Of a stretch of 64,000 bases of DNA, positions 58,869-64,000 are shown piece by piece; position 1 is the first letter of the stretch; the number at the start of each line of letters is the position of its first letter. Under the pieces are notes generated by a model. That model did no database searches. It was not told where the DNA came from and was given only the letters and a program-made list of their open reading frames with translations. A program made the position numbers and the translations under genes. The stretch comes from Valencia hispanica (Eukaryota; Chordata; Actinopteri; Cyprinodontiformes; Valenciidae): the NCBI GenBank assembly GCA_963556495.2, contig OY747716.1:32600818-32664817 (forward strand). Direction: 5' to 3'.

Positions 58869-60242
58869 CTGGAAACAGAAAAAAAAATAAAAAACATGGA
58901 TAAAAGAGGTCAGGTTGTGAAAAACGAATAAATACTCCTGTGGCTTTGAGAGGCAAAGGCTGACACTTGAATTGTGGAAACAGTCACAGTGTCAAAGGAC
59001 AGTTTTTTTAATTGGCTCTGAAATCAGTTTCTGAATCCAGAGAAAGATGAAAGGAAGGGGAAAAAACACTCAAGAAGCTGGTGCAGCCTTTGGTAATTTC
59101 TGATATACAATTTTAAACACAATAGCTGAAAATGAGCCAGAGAATCACGTGAACCAGCGCCAGCTTGGGGTATAACGGATTAAACGTAATAAAGGCAAAG
59201 AGTCAGTTCGTGTTTAAGCCCTACAGCTACGAGCTGATGCTTGCTGCTATACCCTGTGCTTCCAGAGAACTGATAGCAGGTGATTTGTGGCAGCAGCAGT
59301 TAGCAGGGAAGCCTCATGCTTTCTGATGCGACTGTGGGGCCTTTAAACTGCTTCGCGGCGCCGCTTAACCCGGTTAACGCAGTATGGGAGCGGACAGGAA
59401 ATCACTGCATCATATGGGTTCAAACTGATTCAGAACGCCAAGATAAACCTACAGTTTAGCAGGTTTAGCTTTTAAGTGCTGCTGCACAATATCTATAAAA
59501 GAACACAGGACAGACAAGTTTTCATAAAAAATAAAATAAAATAAAAACTTTTTCTCTGCAGCTGCCATGAGACTACAGCTCTGGCAGTTCACAGTTTTTC
59601 TTCCCTCCGTTTCTCTCTTCTGGATCCATTTCATTGTCACAGGGTATTGCAGCGGCCGAACAAAAATCGATGGAAAATAACAGACTGAATTCAACTTTTC
59701 TGCAGACGCAAGACTTTTTTGCCGCAAGTGATAATAAGCTCCCATAATGTAACATAAACTCTTCACCAAGGGCCTCAATCTTTTATAATAAACACCTGCC
59801 ATATGTTCGGCTAATGACTGCTCACAATTTCTATGTAACAAATGTCTGCCGTCGTTTCTGGCACGCGGCCTAGGCAGACATTAAACCGGTGGCATTTCAC
59901 TGCTTCTCTCTAAAAGAGAGATGTTGCGAGGGGAAACACCAAGACGCTGCAGGTAAGGTGTGAACTATTATGACTGTTGCGTCCCAGACTGCTCTCTCAG
60001 TAATTCAATATTTTACCAGCTTTCAATTTCTGCTGAGAGGGTGGGGGGTTAAATATGCATGGCTGCCTCGACTTGTTTTAAACTTTAATCGAATACAAAT
60101 TATTTACAGGCATACGTGTTAACCACCCTCTGCAACGCTCCCCACCGGCAACATGGAGAGTGCATCTCCAGGATAACTGCTGGGCCCGTACCGCATATAA
60201 ACTATAGATCTAAGTTGGTGCAAAGGCTGATAAAGCAGGTGA

Positions 60243-61682
60243 CTACTGTTCCCTGCAAAGGTAATCATACCCCGCGAGCTTTTCCACATCTAACATGCTA
60301 CAACCAAACACCTCAGTGTATTTTATTGGGATTTTTAATGATAACCGCAGGATACATGGTTTCAAATGTCTTGTAACAAAATCTGAAAAGTGGGACATGC
60401 ATTTGTACTAGGGATGTGTATTGGCAAGAATCTGGTAATACGATATGTATCACATTACAGGGGGAGAATACGATATATTGCAAAAATATCCCGATACTAT
60501 CAGTACGACTATAAATTGTGATTTTTTAAAACTTAATTTAACAGTAGAAAAACTGTTGCAGCATTCTAAACACTCCAACCTGTTTCATACTTTAACACAT
60601 CCAGTTTTATTACTAGATCTAGTTGATCCACTGCAACAAAAAGGGGGAAAACAGCCACACACAAACAGTCATACTTTTAATTTTACTTAAAAAAAATAAA
60701 TTAAATCGGCACATTGCTTTTCAATATCAATACATGATCATGACATAAAATATTGCAATATACTGGCATATCGATATTTTCTTAAATCCATAATCTGTAT
60801 TCTAACTCAACTAAACCCAGTGTAACCAAGTCTCCTAATTAGTAAATTCAACATCTGAAGATGGAAAAAGTGTGGAACAACTGGAAATATAAGACTTCGC
60901 TGTCCACCTAAACTGACAGGTTGGACAAGGTAACTCTGGAGGAGTTGCAAAGATCCAGCGCTCAGGTGGGAGAATCTCAACAGGGCATCTATTAGACGTG
61001 CATTTCACAAATCTAGCCTTCATGGAAGGGTATACCGAAGAAAGATGTTCTTGAAAGAAAGTGTGTGCAGTTTGACACAAGCCATGTAGGAAGGTTCTCT
61101 GCTCAAGTGAGTTTGAGCTTTTAGGCCAACATGCAAAACTATGTGTGGCGGAAAACTAGATACACATCACTATAAACACAACATCTTTATAATAAGATAT
61201 GGTAGGGGCAGCATCATGCTGTGGGCATGCCTGTTAAAGGCTGTAAAAGACTGAAATAGAGGTTCACCTCCCAGCAGGACGACACCAAACATCCAGCCAG
61301 ATCTACAAAAGGATTGGTTCAGATCAAAGCATGTTCATGTGTTAAAATGTCTCAAAGTCCGGAGCTAAATCCAACGAAGAATCTGTGAGTGAACAAACAC
61401 TCTTTACAACTTCAAGCTCCATCATGTTGTGTAAAGGAGAATGGGCAAAAATGTTACTCAAGATGCCCAGAGCTTGTGAAGACTTGCTGGTGTAATCGAA
61501 GCAAAAGATGACTGTACAAAGAAATCGCACCACAGATTTTTATTGGGAAAATATTTTTTATCAAATCCTCCCGCTATTTGTGTTAGTTGATTATATACAA
61601 TCCTAACAGATTGAAGTTTGCGGTTGTAACTTGACAAAATGTGAAAAGGTTCACAGGGGAATAAATAATTTGGAAAGGCACT
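60243..61682 (+). mobile_element. Tc1-like relic with an insertion
   Basis: The 5' end (CCCTGCAAAGGTAATCATACCCC) and 3' end (GTGAAAAGGTTCACAGGGG to GGCACT) match Tc1 termini. Interior pieces in plus orientation include CACCTAAACTGACAGG, GAGGAGTTGCAAAGATCCAG, TATGTGTGGCGGAAAACTAG and CAGCATCATGCTGTGGGCATG. The leader is split by foreign sequence at about 60408-60788. No frame survives. Confidence 0.8.
60408..60788. repeat. dispersed repeat with GATACGATAT-type motif, inserted in a Tc1 relic
   Basis: It begins TAGGGATGTGTATTGGCAAG and contains AATACGATATGTATCAC, GATATATTGCAAAAATATC and CATATCGATATTTTC. This is the pattern of a common fish dispersed repeat with runs of CGATAT. The Tc1 leader resumes at about 60789. 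Family and exact ends are not established. Confidence 0.5.
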
Positions 61683-64000
61683 ATAACCAAAAACCTCCAG
61701 TTTCACTTCCGAACCACAGACAATTGTTGAGGAATTTCACATTAAGCAACCCCCAGACTGTGTTGAGCATCAAGCCGCAAACTAACAATTCATACAGGAG
61801 AGCAAAAAAAAAAAAAAAGGCCCACAAGGGACCACTTAAAATTCAACAAGTTTATGCAGCAATAACTCCCAGGACACAAGATAAACCTTTTACAGAGTGT
61901 CACCGATTATGTGAAATTATTGCATAACTCCTTTGTTTCTGTCGGTTTTAAGAGAAAGTGGAGAACGATGATAAACTACATGCCATATTGGTAAGATCAA
62001 TTTCCCTGACGTGGCCCAATCAATTGTGGGTAAGACAAAACGTCTGTCCACAAAGCAGTGCTTGCTTCCCTGCAGCCTGTCTGTCTGTGCCTGTCACTTG
62101 GCACTGACTCACCGGGACTTCTCCAAATCATCTTGCCTTATTATCCTTCCTCTACATTTTCAGAGGCGGAAAATGTGACAGGATGAAAATTCTGTGGTTG
62201 AAAAAAAAAAAGAAATACAATTGGACTGACTGCACTTTCAAAATAGTGGTTGGATAGGAGACAATCATGTAAGCTTTCCCTCATAGGAGATTTTAGGATT
62301 AGAGACTTAATAGGCTAAAAATCTAAAATGGCTTTCTGATTTCTAAAGTTGCCATAAAACGATTAAGCAGATGATGGATCAGATGGTACAGCCCTTTTAA
62401 GCCCCCATATCGTACTTCAACCCATAATAAAACAACTATTATGCTTTTTTTCCTATTTTTGCTGTTGTGGTTGCTGGAAAATATTTCAGTCTCTCAGTGT
62501 TGTTGACAAAGCACAGCCCCATCCACTGTTACAGCTAAACCAGCTTTGTAAAACACCCAGCGTCCCTCTCTCACCCCCGCAGGGCAGATAGATAAATGAA
62601 GGAAAGGTGGATGGAGGAAGAAGAGTGCAAAGGAGGAGAAACGAGAGATGACGAACAGACGAGACAAACAGAGCGCCTTTCACTTCTCTGCTTCAGTAGA
62701 CAGGAGTAAACCGGCAAAGACCTGCCTGCTAAACACATCCCTCTCTTTGTTGTCAGATTGCAGGCCTGAATGGGAGCAAAAGTAAAGAGACGGCAGATTG
62801 GGGAGGGGGGCAGGTTGGTGGGTGTAGCGGGATAAATGCCCCGAGGCTACTTTCAGACACTGTCAACGGCTGTTATGAGAAGGCCTTCATGTCTGTCTGG
62901 CCCCCGTCCTCGGCTTTCAACATAGTTGTCATTTACCCACGCTGGCAGGCCCGTTGCCTAGCGATCTGCGCCTCAACTCGTACCTCCGCACTGCTTTAAT
63001 GAGCTTCTTGAATTTCAACTTTTGAACGTAAAAAAAAAATGCCTTGAGGAGGGAACTACTGAACAGTGCATGAAGGCACATGGAAGAGCGCACCTGAGAA
63101 TCCGGATTCAAGCCCTCCTATTGGGCAGGTTGATAAATACTACACTCATTCTCCCTTAGCACTCCCTAAATGGTTACACTGCAGAAGTCATTAACGGCCG
63201 CAATGAGGCGTTTTGAGGGAACTACTGGTGGTGAGGGAGGCAATATAGAAAGGCTCTGCCTAATATAACATATTTTTGCACAATCTGTGAGTAGACCTAG
63301 GAAGTAAAGTGTGGAAATGTGTGCGGTTGTGAATTTTACCAATCGTCTCCTGACGGTATTGAGCTGTTGAAAACTGCTGAGGGTGCTAAACTGCCAATGA
63401 CATCACAGCAACTTACTGCTTTTAAAAAGGTCTGATCATTTCTTTTTCCAGTCATGTGACAAAAAATAAATAATAATCTCTCTAAAATTGTTTTAATTAT
63501 ACTATTTTCTGCACAGTTTAGGACTTTACATACTTTTTAAGACTCAATTTTCAAGATTTTCCATTAATTTTTGCAATGTTATTCAGTAAAAAAACAAAGA
63601 ACATCACTAACCAGGGTTTTGTTTATTATTTCCCCTCAAGTTATGAAACTGTGCTGAAGCTGGCTTTTGATTCTACTGTGTGGCAAAAGGTATCATTTGC
63701 TTTTTTTTTTTTGTAAATCTGAACCAAACCCCAATACAGACTCCAGTTTTGATTCCTTAAGCTTCCTAAAGAACACAAGTATCGGGGTTTAGTTTAGGCA
63801 ATCAAATAATCATAAATCAACCCAAATGCCTAAAAATATCAAAAATTAAATGCCACCTAAATAGATAATCATGCTAAAAACCTAAATGAATTAATGTTAA
63901 TTTAGATTTTTTTCTTTACTTTTAGATAATGGACTAAGAAATAAAGTGAGAAACTCAAACTTTTTATTCTATAAGTAATTTCAAACTCAAATATTTAGAT

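Larger units (their letters stand above)
58869..64000 (-). other. dipk2a: dipk2a intron 1, 3' part (runs out of the window)
   Basis: This is upstream of the internal exon in gene orientation, so it is intron 1 until the first exon is met beyond the window. It contains a Tc1 relic with an insertion at 60243-61682. The remaining parts (58869-60242 and 61683-64000) show no coding exon or recognisable RNA gene. Intronic enhancers could be present but cannot be seen from one sequence. Confidence 0.75.

Noticed and set aside
58554..58931. Plus-strand open frame of 125 codons over the dipk2a exon
   Set aside because: Antisense shadow of the real minus-strand exon, which has splice sites and a family match.

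Overview
The window is a stretch of teleost fish genome, most likely a percomorph. It is AT-rich and has no operons or closely spaced genes. It holds many fish-type repeats: Tc1-like DNA transposons with TA target sites, hAT-like elements with 8-bp duplications, CR1/L2-type LINE copies, tRNA-derived short repeats and microsatellites. One vertebrate gene is recognisable, and it is split by long introns. The species cannot be named from the sequence alone.

Host gene. The last two coding exons of dipk2a (the C3orf58/DIA1/HASF family of secretory-pathway kinase-like proteins) lie on the minus strand. The internal exon is at 58565-58868 and the terminal exon with the stop codon is at 47692-48038. 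Both have good splice signals and matching codon phase. Exon 1 must lie beyond position 64000. So 58869-64000 is intron 1, 48039-58564 is intron 2, and roughly 1-47000 is DNA downstream of the gene. No other host gene is convincing.

Mobile elements, left to right: a small inverted-repeat element (2627-3343); a LINE tail and an old Tc1 relic (4190-4990); a split Tc1 relic (5425-7500); a LINE relic (7540-9790) interrupted by a full-length Tc1 copy with a broken transposase (7899-9494); a candidate LTR-like unit holding a dispersed repeat and a CT-rich minisatellite (13320-14571); an internally rearranged LINE (17245-18150); a large putative inverted-repeat element (18424-23828) that encloses a 169-bp palindrome, a 90-bp minisatellite and a second full-length Tc1 whose transposase frame is open (21062-22658); a deleted Tc1 of another family (25282-26413); a hAT-like element (29419-31094); a three-layer nest (34497-35640); a LINE with endonuclease and reverse transcriptase (36580-39502, possibly to 39830); and a tRNA-derived SINE-like repeat (40149-40490).

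Intron 2 of dipk2a holds a hAT-like element with a perfect 8-bp duplication (50736-52690) and a Tc1 inserted into an older Tc1 (53540-55536). It also holds another Tc1 relic (57560-58330) and a perfect 22-bp hairpin. Intron 1 holds a further Tc1 relic with its own insertion (60243-61682).

I found no convincing new biological system. The most useful observations are the layered insertions, which give relative ages, the single open Tc1 transposase frame, and the strong foldback structures. Family assignments of repeats rest on recognition by eye, not on a database search.
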